From Henricia sp. BOLD:AAB3569 (Eukaryota > Echinodermata > Asteroidea > Spinulosida > Echinasteridae), in contig JBBELK010000058.1 of the NCBI GenBank assembly GCA_037783545.1, forward strand, positions 868,001 through 932,000: a stretch of 64,000 bases of DNA, given 5' to 3'. The notes beneath the pieces were generated by a model. It was not told the origin of the DNA. It did no database searches and saw nothing but the letters and a program-made list of their open reading frames with translations. Within the stretch, counting starts at the first letter, position 1. Every line of letters begins with the position of its first letter. Below, one piece after another: positions 54,748-64,000 of the stretch. Position numbers and translations under genes: made by a program.

Positions 54748-55214
54748 ACACCGTGTTTACACTCGAACTGGCAAAGGTGGATACAGACCCAGCATTTTTA
54801 TTGCGACCGCAAAACTGAACATTTGCCGTGTTTACACTACACCCCGATCTGGCTTCAACTCGCCTTCAGAAACCGAAAAAGTCACCACTTGCTAATTGTA
54901 ACTGCAGCGCATGCGTGAGTTGTTAGGTGTTGCGGAACTGGTGCCAGATTGCTCAATTAAATCTACCACACGGAGGGCACCGCCCCAAGGACACTCAAAT
55001 TGCCGAATCTGTATTCGGGTAGCATTTACACTACATGTACAAGCGACCTTTGCGGGGTTCAACCCTACCCCAAAGGTGACTTGAAAAAGGCGAATCAGAC
55101 CCGGGTCTGATCCGCATTTTTCAATTCACCTTTTGTGCCTACCCGGCTTCAACTCCCCTTTTTGGAAATTGCGGAGCTCGATTCGGCAAAGGCGAATCGA
55201 GTGTAAACGGGTCT
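54748..55214. mobile_element. MITE family J, copy 2
   Basis: ACACCGTGTTTACACTCGAA at the left, CGAATCGAGTGTAAACGGG at the right; roughly 85% identical by eye to 6917-7390. Confidence 0.8.
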
Positions 55215-55975
55215 ATAGACTTGTTCTCACTGTGAGCGCAAAACTTGTGGCACAAGGCCAATTTTTGTTCAGTTGTCCTCATGCTCAAATTGCCTATGGC
55301 AGTAGTGGAGTTATACATCTCCATTTTTCCCATGGGTGTTGAGATCTTGATACCATATCATTTGTCATATTTGTTCTCATTACCATTCTATTTTGCGCCC
55401 TCAATCTGTATAGTTAAAGGATATCTTTAATAAAACATTGACATTTTAAAGGCCAGTGGATCATTTGCAATGACCCCAAAAAGTAATCGACGAGTTTACA
55501 GGGGAAAAGTTCTGAAAGTAAAGATTTAATTAATAGCAACTTCCCAATGAAAGGTTTTCGCTCAAAATGATATAATTTTACCAGAAAATAATCCGTAAAG
55601 ATGAAATTATTTAGATCGTTTGCAAACGATTTACTTATTTTTTGTTCGCATCTACGCGGTCCAAAATGCATGGGCGCTGTGTACTGTGTGCGTGTTCCAA
55701 CGCGATGCATTTTTATGGATCGCGCGCACACGCAGTATGTGCGCCACAGAGTGCATGACGCAAGCCACATATAGTACCCGATCAACTGAGAACGAATATT
55801 TGAAACGCCCCGCCAAGGCCAGGAAAATGCATATGGATTTTCATGTTTTTTTTAAACGTGGTACATTTGACAAAGCTGAAATTTCTTCGGATGAGTTTGT
55901 TGATGTCTTTCTTATGATTTATAATGGTTTTATTTGCAGAATCGCTCAAAAACAGATCATCTACAGGGCCTTTAA

Positions 55976-56548
55976 AGGGCCTGTGACATCCTAAATAACT
56001 TTGTGCCTAAGCTTTGCTTCATAATGATGGAATACTTGTTCAGCAAGACATACTATTGTTCGTTTGGATGTAAAATCAATAAAAGGTGGCCTTTTGCAAC
56101 TTTGAAGATTTCATTGCAATAAATCACAGACAGAGGGCGCTGTTTTGAGTGCATCACATACGGAAGACAGAAGGGAAAAGTTAAGAAAAAACATAAGACT
56201 TCAAGTTGGACTTGTGGCAAATTGCTGCAGTTTCTACCCCCAGTTTTGTCATGGGTTACAGCAGGCAACATGTAAAACAAACTCAAACAGCCATGAATTA
56301 CAAAAGTTTCAGGGAAATTGAGAAAAAAGTGGAATCGTTTGTGCACAGTTTAATGTGATTTTCCTGCCTGTGCCTCTTGTGACATCGTGACCTTGGTCAT
56401 GAATATGCATATTCGCATTAGCATAAAAACTAGAAACCTTCGTTTTAACCCCCAAAGCAAGCTCCAAATAGGATTTTTATGACTTTAACTGAGTAGAGTG
56501 GTTTTAAAGCATATATTTCATTGATAAAAATCCTAAATAAGGGGCCCT
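55976..56548. mobile_element. TTAA-MITE with AGGGCC/GGGCCCT ends
   Basis: TTAA at 55972-55975 and 56549-56552 flanks AGGGCCTGTGACATC and ATAAGGGGCCCT. A relative with an insertion lies at 45785-46281. Confidence 0.72.
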
Positions 56549-56891
56549 TTAAGGCTGATAATATGTGGCTTTTTTGGCCACCATACTGTGTGTCACGCCA
56601 GCTGCACTTGTGAAATATTAGGTGCATTAAATATGTCTGTGTATTATTACAAGGTCTTACAAAACATTCAGTGTACTGTACAGCAATAAATTGGCCATTC
56701 GGCATGGAATATAACACTAATTGAGCCAGTGTATGAGGAGCCAGTGTACATTTTGATGGATCTGGGGCCGATTTCACTTATAAGCTTTAATTTTTTTAGT
56801 GATTAATTTAAAAAACCGATTACAGACACTTTCCAAATGGCATTTGTCACCACAAAGCACTCATTGGCAATGAATTATTTGTGGTAACTAA

Positions 56892-57483
56892 AGGCCTGTC
56901 CGCATTGGACTTTTTTGGGAAAAATTACCGAGACGATGGGTATAGGAAATTCCAGTTGAGTCTTAATGGTCCCATTCAATTCCCATTCAATGCAACGGGA
57001 CCTAATGTGGAATTTGGGCAATTTCTTATTAAATCCTATTAAATCCTGTTGGTCCCACTGGAATTTGGGCAATCCCATTGAGTCCCATTGAAAATATCAA
57101 TGGAACCTAATAGGATGCAATGGAAATTTTCTTCTGGGATACTTTCCCCATTTTAAGTCCAATGCGGACAGCCCAGGACGTTTTCCTCTCAGTAACTTTT
57201 CCTGAGTCCAGCGGTTACTTTTCCCTGGCCAACTTCTGCCCAGGAAAATTGACCACGAAAAGTCCAATGCGGACACAGTGAGTCGGTAAATGCGCTCTGG
57301 AAGCGTACGTCCGGGCCGTGAAGGTCAAACTGCGAAGGGACACTGTGCATGCTCTCTTGGTCTCGGTAAAATTTGACTGTGTCAAAAAGTCCAAATGCGG
57401 ACAGCAGTAAAATTTAGTCATTTTTCATTTTACCATCGTCTCGGTAAAACCTCCCAAAAAACAAGTCCAATGCAGACACGACT
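56892..57483. mobile_element. MITE family F, copy 3
   Basis: AGGCCTGTCCGCATTGGACT and AAGTCCAATGCAGACACGACT, with TAA at both sides. 56950-57120 is a separate run of ATTCCCATT/AATGGGA-like units, probably an insertion. Confidence 0.82.
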
Positions 57484-57541
57484 TAAAATGAAATCTCTAA
57501 GACAAGAAACAAATAGGAATTGCCATAAGAATTGTTTTTAA

Positions 57542-58329
57542 CCCTTTCAGCCCCACATTGTTTATTCACAAGGTGCTCCCCAGTACCACGTTTTTTCATA
57601 CACACGTCAAAAACGTGGCTTGAACTTCTGGCTATTTTCAAACTCGATTTTTAATATGAAATATTTGTTGCATAAATAAACTTTGTGCATGCCAGTTGTA
57701 GCCCATGAAATGGTCTTTCATTTGGTACTAAAACATAACATAGGCAAGCTAAAGCTTTTACAAAAGAGCTTGATATGTGCATGAAGTCATTTTACGCTTT
57801 TACTGCGTGACCTACTTGTATGCTTGGTACTATACTGTACGCTGGTGCTACGTGCGTGGCATACTGGCACAAGGTCACCGCGAGTTCATACATGAATACC
57901 CATTTCACTCCAACTAACTGTGCATGTATCCGAGTCTGAAGACGAAGAATATTCATCAGATTCGTGGCTATTTTCAGCGGATTCTTCTGATGAATTCACA
58001 GAATCCATGTCAGAGTCACTGTCTGCAAACAATTTTTCAAGTATCTCTGCATCGCGATCAGCCATGATGCTGAAATTTAGGCAAGAAGGTTCGATTTTGT
58101 TGCAGGTTTTTTCGTAAAATCGTAATGGCGACCCATATTGTATCATACACCAAACGATAGCAGTGGCAACGACCTTTCTGGCTAAACAAAATTCAACAGC
58201 AGAGGGCGGCAAACGAAAATAATACAGCCGCTTGAAAAAGCGAACTCCGCTCGGCGACAATAGTCGCCGTTGGGGCTCAAGCGTGGTACAGTGCACGGGC
58301 GACTAAAGTCGCCATTGGGGCTGAAAGGG
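57542..58329 (-). mobile_element. Nonautonomous piggyBac-like element
   Basis: CCCTTTCAGCCCC at the left and its exact complement at the right, with TTAA at 57538-57541 and 58330-58333. Subterminal CGACTAAAGTCGCC and CGACAATAGTCGCC palindromes lie near the right end. CCC-starting 13-bp ends plus TTAA fit piggyBac. Only an N-terminal reading frame remains. Confidence 0.9.
57886..58065 (-). pseudogene. N-terminal fragment of a piggyBac-type transposase
   Basis: Minus-strand ATG opens 59 codons: M-A-D-R-D-A-E-I-L-E-K-L then a Ser/Asp/Glu-rich stretch, typical of the acidic N-terminus of piggyBac transposases. It stops before the DDD catalytic core. A longer upstream extension to 58296 runs into the terminal repeat and is unlikely to be translated. 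Confidence 0.55.
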
Positions 58330-58650
58330 TTAAACCATGTAAGCAAGACAGTGAAAGAAAATATATTTAAAGACAATGCACTGAGTGACGAAAAATTTGA
58401 CTACATCTAAGTACATGTACCTATTGCTGAATTTATTGCAATAAAGTGTACATGTACTGCATGCGCAGTACCGTCGGCACATACAGTACTCGATGCCTGG
58501 AGTGTCGAACACAAACGGTAACATTTGGGTCGAATTCCCGCTGTATTTTCTCGGAAAGTAGGCATCGTACGATACCCTACCAAATACATATCTTTTTAGG
58601 GTGAGGTAAGGTAACAAGAGTGTGAGTTACGGCTTCTGAAGCTGTGTAGT

Positions 58651-58785
58651 TCAAAAACACTCGTTGTCGGAGTTGTTCGCGAAAGGTCTATCTATACGCC
58701 TGTGTGGCCAAGTTGGAGCCAACGGAGTAGCGTGAACCGTTGTCAAAGCAGTGAATGCGACCTGGGCGGAAGTTGCCGTCACACT
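58651..58785 (-). CDS. Candidate last coding exon of an unrecognised minus-strand gene
   Basis: On the minus strand an acceptor (TTCGCCTGCAG) is followed by 44 in-frame codons and TGA. The segment is Ala/Thr/Pro-rich, then R-R-I-D-R-P-F-A-N-N-S-D-N-E-C-F. It starts in phase 0, matching the phase-0 donor of the candidate exon at 59088. An overlapping frame reads C-F-D-N-G-S-R-Y, faintly fibronectin type I-like, but it has no compatible donor. Confidence 0.33.
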   Translation of the reverse strand, partial: SVTATSAQVAFTALTTVHATPLAPTWPHRRIDRPFANNSDNECF

Positions 58786-59087
58786 CTGCAGGCGAATTGT
58801 ATTTGCTAGGCCAGTCTTAAAATGCAAGTAAAGCTGCAACAAAGTATACAGTACCATGTCATAATTTCTTGTTTTCAACATTTCCAGTTCTATTTATACC
58901 AAATTTATTTAATGATGGCCATAAAATCAAATTTAAAAAATAATTTTAGAGGAGGAAAACAAATCAAGGAGTGTCCAGGTAGAATTTCTTATAAAATTCT
59001 TCATGAAAAATATAATACATGTATTGTATTATGGACATCATTTCAGTTGACGTTTTCAGTCTGCTCTGTATGTACTGTACGACGTAC

Positions 59088-59308
59088 GTAGAGTTCCCAA
59101 GGGATGTCTAGATGGCTCAGTGTTTTTCTTAAGTCTTCAGCTCCTAGTGTTCCTGATGATCCTGAGGTTTGCTGATCTCCTAGCCTTCCTCGATTGTGAA
59201 AACATTCTTTGTAGCAACTAAGATGTTTACTCAGCTCTGTGTATGCAGCACTCGAGATCCAGTGGTGCTGTACTTCATGTTGCAGTAGACTGTGCCTGAC
59301 ATGGATCA
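59088..59308 (-). CDS. Candidate internal exon of an unrecognised minus-strand gene
   Basis: On the minus strand a pyrimidine-rich acceptor (TTCTAG) is followed by 73 open codons and donor TAC|GTACGT. The composition is protein-like (A-A-Y-T-E-L-S-K-H-L, then D-L-R-K-T-L-S-H-L-D-I-P-W-E-L-Y) and GC is above the flanks. It joins in phase 0 to 58785. An alternative acceptor at 59268 would give an exon starting H-H-W-I-S-S, phase-compatible with 59640-59707. No family recognised. Confidence 0.38.
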
Positions 59309-59639
59309 CTAGAAGTACAGTTGAAGGAACATACCCCCCATCTCCATCGCCTTCCCCCGGCCCCCTTCCCGAAGTTGGGACACAAAAGTGTGACTTTTCT
59401 TTATTTCCACAAAATGGCCAATAAGTGAGCAGAGTCTTGTTCCCTCTAATGATGTTGCTTTGCCTGCTCTGTGATAATTTGGGTCTTCAGTCTTGGTGGA
59501 GTTTAGCAATTTGGAATTATTTGTTTTTACTTTTGGTGTAATTTGGGGTATTTGTTGTCCGAGGTGAGTTTTCCATGCAAAATGTATTTTATTTGGTTTT
59601 GCTGAGCTAAAAATATAAATTAAAATGTAGTTTCTTAAC

Positions 59640-59707
59640 CCACAGTGCGTGTAGCATCCATTTCTTGTGGAAGTCCTTGGGATCTGTTCGCATTGCAATT
59701 TCAACAG
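59640..59707 (-). CDS. Candidate upstream exon of the same minus-strand gene
   Basis: On the minus strand, acceptor TAATTTAG precedes and donor GG|GTTAAG follows. One frame reads V-E-I-A-M-R-T-D-P-K-D-F-H-K-K-W-M-L-H-A-L-W without stops. Its phase-0 end fits the alternative acceptor of the neighbouring exon, but not the better-looking acceptor at 59308. Evidence is splice signals and composition only. Confidence 0.28.
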
Positions 59708-59852
59708 CTAAATTACTAATGAGTGTATATGAAACTTGAAAGGTTCTGCTGTAATTAACAAATATTCATCTGCTGTCTCGCGAAGTGGCCAGCTGTAATC
59801 ATTAATAATATTCGGAGATAATGGCTACGTAGTCTCATTGCTATAGGGGGTA

Positions 59853-59894
<42 letters not shown>
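59853..59894 (+). repeat. Poly-G run of 42 bases
   Basis: Uninterrupted G from 59853 to 59894. Its true length in the genome is uncertain, because such runs are hard to sequence. Confidence 0.9.
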
Positions 59895-59895
<1 letters not shown>

Positions 59896-60212
59896 GAGTT
59901 TATGAGGGATGAGTTGCTCAATAAAACTAGAGAGAGGAGAAATGTATTGTTACAAGAGAGGTGTATTCTCTAAGATGCTACAACAATGATATATGCTCCA
60001 AATGTGTGCAGCAGACTTGGTGCATTCCTAAATTTGTAAAATTTAGTTACTGCATTAAATTTTCTATTTTCTAGGCTAATTTTAAAATTAACACCTAATA
60101 AATCGTGACTACATCGGTCTAAATGAATATTCCATATTCGATCGAACATTTGGTTAGAATATTTGAATAGTAAATTATTCAAATTGACTCGGCCACACCT
60201 TTATTCCCTTCA

Positions 60213-60626
60213 ACCGTGTCCGCATTGGACTGCGAGTCACTGTAAACAATCCATCGTGGTAATTCTTCCGTGCGTCCGCACTTGGATTTAATTTGGGCCC
60301 ACAGAATGTCCTCCGGCACGTAAAACCTTGATGAAACATGTCGCCTCATCATTTAGATCCACACAGAAGTAACATGACCACAACATGTGTTCTATTGGTT
60401 TTACATTACAATGCCCGTCTGCACGGGACTTTCCAGCGGCGTAAAATCTACAATGTAATTCTTCCACGACATGGCTCGCCCCGTAAAAGTTGCAGCGACG
60501 GAGCGTAAAAATTACAATCGACATTCGACACTTTACAATTTCGGTTGTTTTCCCGCCGTCTGCATTGGAAAAATTTGCGGAGATCTCCGTAGGTTTTACA
60601 AAAATTAGTCCAATACGGACACGGCT
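60213..60626. mobile_element. MITE family F, diverged copy 4
   Basis: CCGTGTCCGCATTGGACT at the left and AGTCCAATACGGACACGGCT at the right. Internal CGTAAAA/TTTTACG repeats replace the usual core. Confidence 0.72.
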
Positions 60627-60779
60627 TTAGTCTTACCCTTACCGGACCCACTGTGGGACCGGTAAGACTCCCACATTAATGGGCTAAGGGCTCAAGGTTC
60701 AATTTCACAACAAGTTCAGTGCCTCCTAATTCTTATACCAACATCCCAAGATAAGAAGAGTAAAGACGCGTCTTAGCTT

Positions 60780-61100
60780 TTTTTGAAATCGGCCCCAGAG
60801 CAATTTGCTTTTAGACTCTGAGGGAAAATACCTGGCGGAAAAGGTTCCTGGGCTGTCTGGTCTAGACATAATGGTCGAGTTCGGGTGATCTGTTCTTGAC
60901 ACACAAACAATGTTCTCGTGCCTGAACGACGGGAACACGACCTGAGATCACTGCACTCGGAACAGGATCACGCACCACCTATCCATCGAGAACAAGTTAC
61001 CTGTGTCAAGAACAGACCGCCTGAACTCGACCAATATGGTTAAAGCGTGGACAGAGTAGCCACTGGGCTCAGGAAAAATATCCAAGGGACAAGTTTCCGG
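60780..61100. repeat. Inverted repeat GGTCGAGTTCGGGTGATCTG
   Basis: 60872-60902 (TGGTCGAGTTC ... TTCTTGACACA) pairs with 61003-61034 (TGTGTCAAGAACAG ... GAACTCGACCA). Probably a small MITE; outer ends not established. Confidence 0.6.
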
Positions 61101-61166
61101 GGGGCCCAAATGACACACAACCTGTTTACTAAGCACAATTTTCTGTGCTAAGCAATATTTTCTGCT

Positions 61167-61283
61167 GAAATAGACTATTTATTTATTTTATTTTATTTAT
61201 GTATTTATTTATTTATTTATTTATTCAGCACATCCAACAGCGGAAGGACCGCCAATTACAGGAATAGGATCAATTAACATACA
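61167..61283 (-). mobile_element. Core SINE, tail half of a split copy
   Basis: TTTATTTATTTATT tail then CACATCCAACAGCGG and AATAGGATCAATTAACATA, matching 48200-48265. The sequence breaks off at 61283 and SINE-like AAAGTGCGTTACCTAACAC resumes at 63978. Confidence 0.75.
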
Positions 61284-61577
61284 CTCATGGAAAAAAGAAA
61301 CGCACCACTTACTACAGTTTAAATATTTTATTAATATTGATCCCATGTTCTATTTTTGGCCAACAATAACTTATGTTTTTTTATTAGGTGATCGGGCCAA
61401 CAGCCCGATCACCTATTACTCTCGTACGATTTCTTTTTTTCTTTTTCTTTTTCCACTCAAACGTTTCCAGAGCTTTTCTTCAAAACGGTTCAAGCTATCA
61501 ACTTGAAACTTTGTAGGAACATCAACCCCAATGTGAAGGTGTGCATACAAGAGTGACGTCATTGTGACGTCATTGGG

Positions 61578-62279
61578 TATCAAATTACAACCCAAAAATG
61601 ACTAAAATATGCATGTTTTAAAATGCTTCCGTCTGGAAAACCACGTGACCCATGATTTTCGTATTTAGCAGGCTTATAGATAAGATCATGGCCTACGATT
61701 TTCTTCGTGTGGGCATTTTCATCTGACCCTTCCTTCTGGGGTCAATCTGAGGTCAAAGTTCAACGAAAACGAAAATCGCAATTTTTGCACTTATTGAGCA
61801 ACAATGCCCATCAAACGAAGCTGAATCTTTAAGTAACTAAGTACAGGCATAGGTCCTATGGCAGACTTTCACCAGCGTGTATAATATTATGATGGCATCA
61901 AGCGTGACGTCATCGTGACGTCATCAAGTATCAAATTACACCCCCCAAAAAACCAAAATATGCATATTTTAAAATGCTTCCGTCTTGAAAACCACGTGAC
62001 CCAGGATCTTCGTATTTGGCAGGTTTATAGATGACATTCTGTGCTACAATTTTCTTTGTGTGGGCATTTTCATCTGACCCTTCCTTCTGGGGTCAATTGG
62101 AGGTCAAAGTTCAACGAAACTGAGAATCTCAGTTTTTACACTTACCAGCAACAATGCCTATCAAACCAAGCTGAATCGTTAGTAAATTAGATACAGACAT
62201 AGGCCCTACGGCAGACTTTCACCAGAATGTATAGTATCACGATGGCATCAAGTGTGACGTAATCATGACGTCATCAGGT
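61578..62279 (+). repeat. Two tandem 351-bp units
   Basis: TATCAAATTACA at 61578 and 61929. Each unit carries GCTTCCGTCTKGAAAACCAC, CTGACCCTTCCTTCTGGGGT and a trailing TGACGTCA pair or near-pair. Confidence 0.85.
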
Positions 62280-62280
62280 G

Positions 62281-63325
62281 TCAAATTACAAAAATTCAAA
62301 GGTTATTATTTCCAAAATTCATATCTCAAGAACCGTAATAGATACTTGAACAATTCTTTCACAACATGATAAGTCTAAATGAACTGAACAAATCATACGA
62401 TGTCATGACCCCTGTGTGACGCCTACTTCCGGTCCAAACCGGAAGTTGTTCGAAAATGTGCATTTTGTAAGCGTTTTGAATGCAAATAGATTAAAAGTGG
62501 TAGTGAATTTGACCATATTTCTACGGAACGAAATGTTTCCACACATGTAGACTTTTTGACTATACCATTTGTGACGTCATCACATGGACAGTGGTTACGT
62601 AATGTGGCGTCAAAATACGCTAATTTGGAGCTGAATTGTTTTAAAATGCTGTATCTTGAGAACTACAGCAGATATTTGCATGATTCTTTCGCCACATTTA
62701 AGAACTTGATGTTTATCAAATTGTTGAACAATTTGTGCACAACATTGTGACGTCATGATATCGTCACAGGTGTCAAATTACAAAAATTCAAAGGTTATTA
62801 TTTTCAAAATTCATATCTCAAGAACCGTAATAGATACTTGAACAATTCTTTCACAACATGATAAGTCTAAATGAACTGAACAAATCATACGATGTCATGA
62901 CCCCTGTGTGACGCCTACTTCCGGTCCAAACCGGAAGTTGTTCGAAAATGTGCAATTTTTTAGCATTTTGAATGCAAATAGATTCAAAGTGGTAGTGAAT
63001 TTGACCATATTTCTACGGAACGAAATGTTTCCACACATGTGGACCTTTTGACTATACCATTGGTGACGTCATTACATGGACGGTGGTTACGTAATGTGGT
63101 GTCAAATCACGCAAATTTGGAGCTGAGATGTTTTAAAATGCTGTATCTTGAAAACTACAACAGATATTGGTATGATTCCTTCGCCACATTTAAGAACTTG
63201 ATGTTCAACATATTGTTCAACAATTTGTGCACAAAATTGTGACGTCATGATGTCGTCACAGGTGTCACATTACAAGATTTCAAAGGTTATTATTTCAACA
63301 ATTCATATCTCAAAACGGTGCAAGC
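62281..63325 (+). repeat. 2.1 tandem units of 492 bp
   Basis: TCAAATTACAAAAATTCAAA at 62281 and 62773, and TCACATTACAAGATTTCAAA at 63265: spacing exactly 492 both times. Each unit has TTCCGGTCCAAACCGGAAG, a near-palindrome. Confidence 0.9.
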
Positions 63326-63387
63326 TATCAACCCCCAGCTATGGCGGATATGCAGGGAGGAGATATTAGTTACCGGATTAGTGTATA

Positions 63388-63510
63388 CAGCAGCCGATTT
63401 CACGAAACTTTACGCAATTGCGCAAGTCCACTTACGCCATAAGTTATTGCGCAAGTAATGGCGTAAGTGGACTTGCGCAATTGCGTAAAGTTTCGTGAAA
63501 TCGGCTGCTG
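63388..63510. repeat. Perfect 53-bp inverted repeat
   Basis: Arm 63388-63440 and arm 63458-63510 are exact complements across a 17-base loop. The arms include CTTTACGCAATTGCGCAAGT. Confidence 0.93.
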
Positions 63511-63599
63511 AACTTCCATTTTTGCCATTCCACAGGTGATAACAACGTCTGAAATTCATCACAAAATGTTCATTTAACCCGATCACCTGGCGTTTGTAA

Positions 63600-63812
63600 C
63601 AACAAACGTCATACCTCTAGTTTTATTTATATACCACATCCAACAGCGGAGGGACCGCCAATTACAGGAATGGGAGCAAGTGTGGTTGAGTGCCTTGCTC
63701 AAGGGCACAGGTGCCACAACCCGTCACGGCCAGGAATCGAACCTACATTCTAGTACTAGCACAGGAACTTAAGTTCGACGCACTAGACCGCTCGGCCATA
63801 ACACCCCACAAA
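63600..63812 (-). mobile_element. Core SINE, internally deleted copy
   Basis: Minus strand: GGCCGAGCGGTCTAGTGCGT head, GGTTCGATTCCTGGCC box B, CTTGAGCAAGGCACTCAACC. Lacks the middle present at 48270-48400. Confidence 0.78.
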
Positions 63813-63928
63813 AGGTGTTGTCGGTATAAAAAACAAAAAAACCCATGTTATAAATGCACTAACATTGAAACAACTAACAAAATAACAAGGTACCCTGAAA
63901 CTTCAGTTTTCATCAAATGCATGGACAG

Positions 63929-63976
63929 TTAATACTGAGTGTGTCCACCGTTAGCTGCCAAAACTGCAGTTATATC
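63929..63976 (-). pseudogene. C-terminal relic of a Tc1-type transposase
   Basis: Minus strand reads D-I-T-A-V-L-A-A-N-G-G-H-T-Q-Y then TAA. The G-G-x-T-x-Y ending resembles the C-termini of Tc1-type transposases. Only 15 codons remain before SINE sequence. Confidence 0.42.
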
Positions 63977-64000
63977 CTTTAAAGTGCGTTACCTAACACA

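Larger units (their letters stand above)
61386..63588. mobile_element. AGGTGATCGGG element with internal arrays
   Basis: AGGTGATCGGG at the left (itself the arm of an 11-bp hairpin with CCCGATCACCT) and CCCGATCACCT at the right. The interior has two tandem arrays, a perfect 53-bp hairpin at 63388-63510, nine TGACGTCA sites, and no protein. Superfamily not determined. Confidence 0.7.
61284..63976 (-). mobile_element. Tc1-like relic, composite with two insertions
   Basis: Starts ACACTCATGGAAAAAAGAAA, a Tc1/mariner-style end at a TA in the SINE, and ends with a minus-strand transposase C-terminus (63929-63976). The other terminus is missing. Contains the 61386-63588 element and the SINE at 63600-63812. 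Confidence 0.55.

Noticed and set aside
57886..58296. 136-codon version of the piggyBac-type frame
   Set aside because: The upstream 77 codons run through the subterminal palindromes; the inner ATG at 58065 gives the transposase-like start.
58700..58790. Fibronectin type I-like reading (C-F-D-N-G-S-R-Y) on the minus strand
   Set aside because: The frame stops quickly, has no compatible donor, and competes with a longer frame that joins in phase to the next exon.

Overview
The window looks like nuclear DNA of a repeat-rich marine invertebrate, most likely a non-vertebrate deuterostome. Coding sequence is sparse and split by phase-consistent GT-AG introns. tRNA-headed SINEs and cut-and-paste DNA-transposon debris are abundant, and no bacterial gene architecture is visible. 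The species cannot be fixed from the sequence alone.

Genes. (1) Positions 1229-11140 (+) hold six exons that join in phase into the 3' part of an EGFL7/EGFL8-type secreted protein: two EGF modules on twin 96-bp exons, one calcium-binding EGF, a coiled-coil start, and the family-typical C-terminal coiled coil ending in a C-x-C-K motif. The signal peptide and EMI-domain exons must lie upstream of the window. (2) Positions 20570-20786 (+) look like the first coding exon of an unrecognised gene with a good splice donor. A possible downstream exon at 21932 carries a YGxYCG motif. (3) Positions 58651-59707 (-) hold candidate last exons of an unrecognised minus-strand gene. Elsewhere I see no convincing host coding sequence.

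Mobile DNA dominates. Element boundaries were set by terminal inverted repeats and target-site duplications (TSDs) visible in the sequence. hAT-like elements: 12198-12640, 17527-18613, 32414-33109 (8-bp TSDs), 24128-25353 (5 bp), 17795-18038 and 38732-39469 (6 bp; the last keeps a decayed BED-finger exon). piggyBac-like (TTAA): 57542-58329, which keeps a short N-terminal transposase exon. Tc1/mariner-like (TA): 11430-12728 and a foldback pair at 37463-37953 and 40301-40788. Many MITEs with TWA duplications and AGGCC-type ends (PIF/Harbinger-like) fall into several families, and other MITEs have TTAA duplications. SINEs lie at 7392, 15020, 17396/18622, 33235, 33928, 34262, 37128, 48176, 61167 and 63600.

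Layout: 1-11.3 kb, EGFL7-like gene with MITE-filled introns; 11.4-12.7 kb, Tc1-like element with two insertions; 12.7-16.4 kb, sparse; 16.5-19.87 kb, tandem satellite of about 294-bp units holding a nest of SINE, hAT and smaller hAT; 20-22.5 kb, gene-2 locus; 22.5-57.5 kb, dispersed MITEs, SINEs and unassigned DNA; 57.5-58.3 kb, piggyBac derivative; 58.6-59.7 kb, candidate gene 3; 61.2-64 kb, a SINE split by a composite insertion that contains a 2.2-kb element with two internal tandem arrays and nine CRE-like TGACGTCA palindromes.
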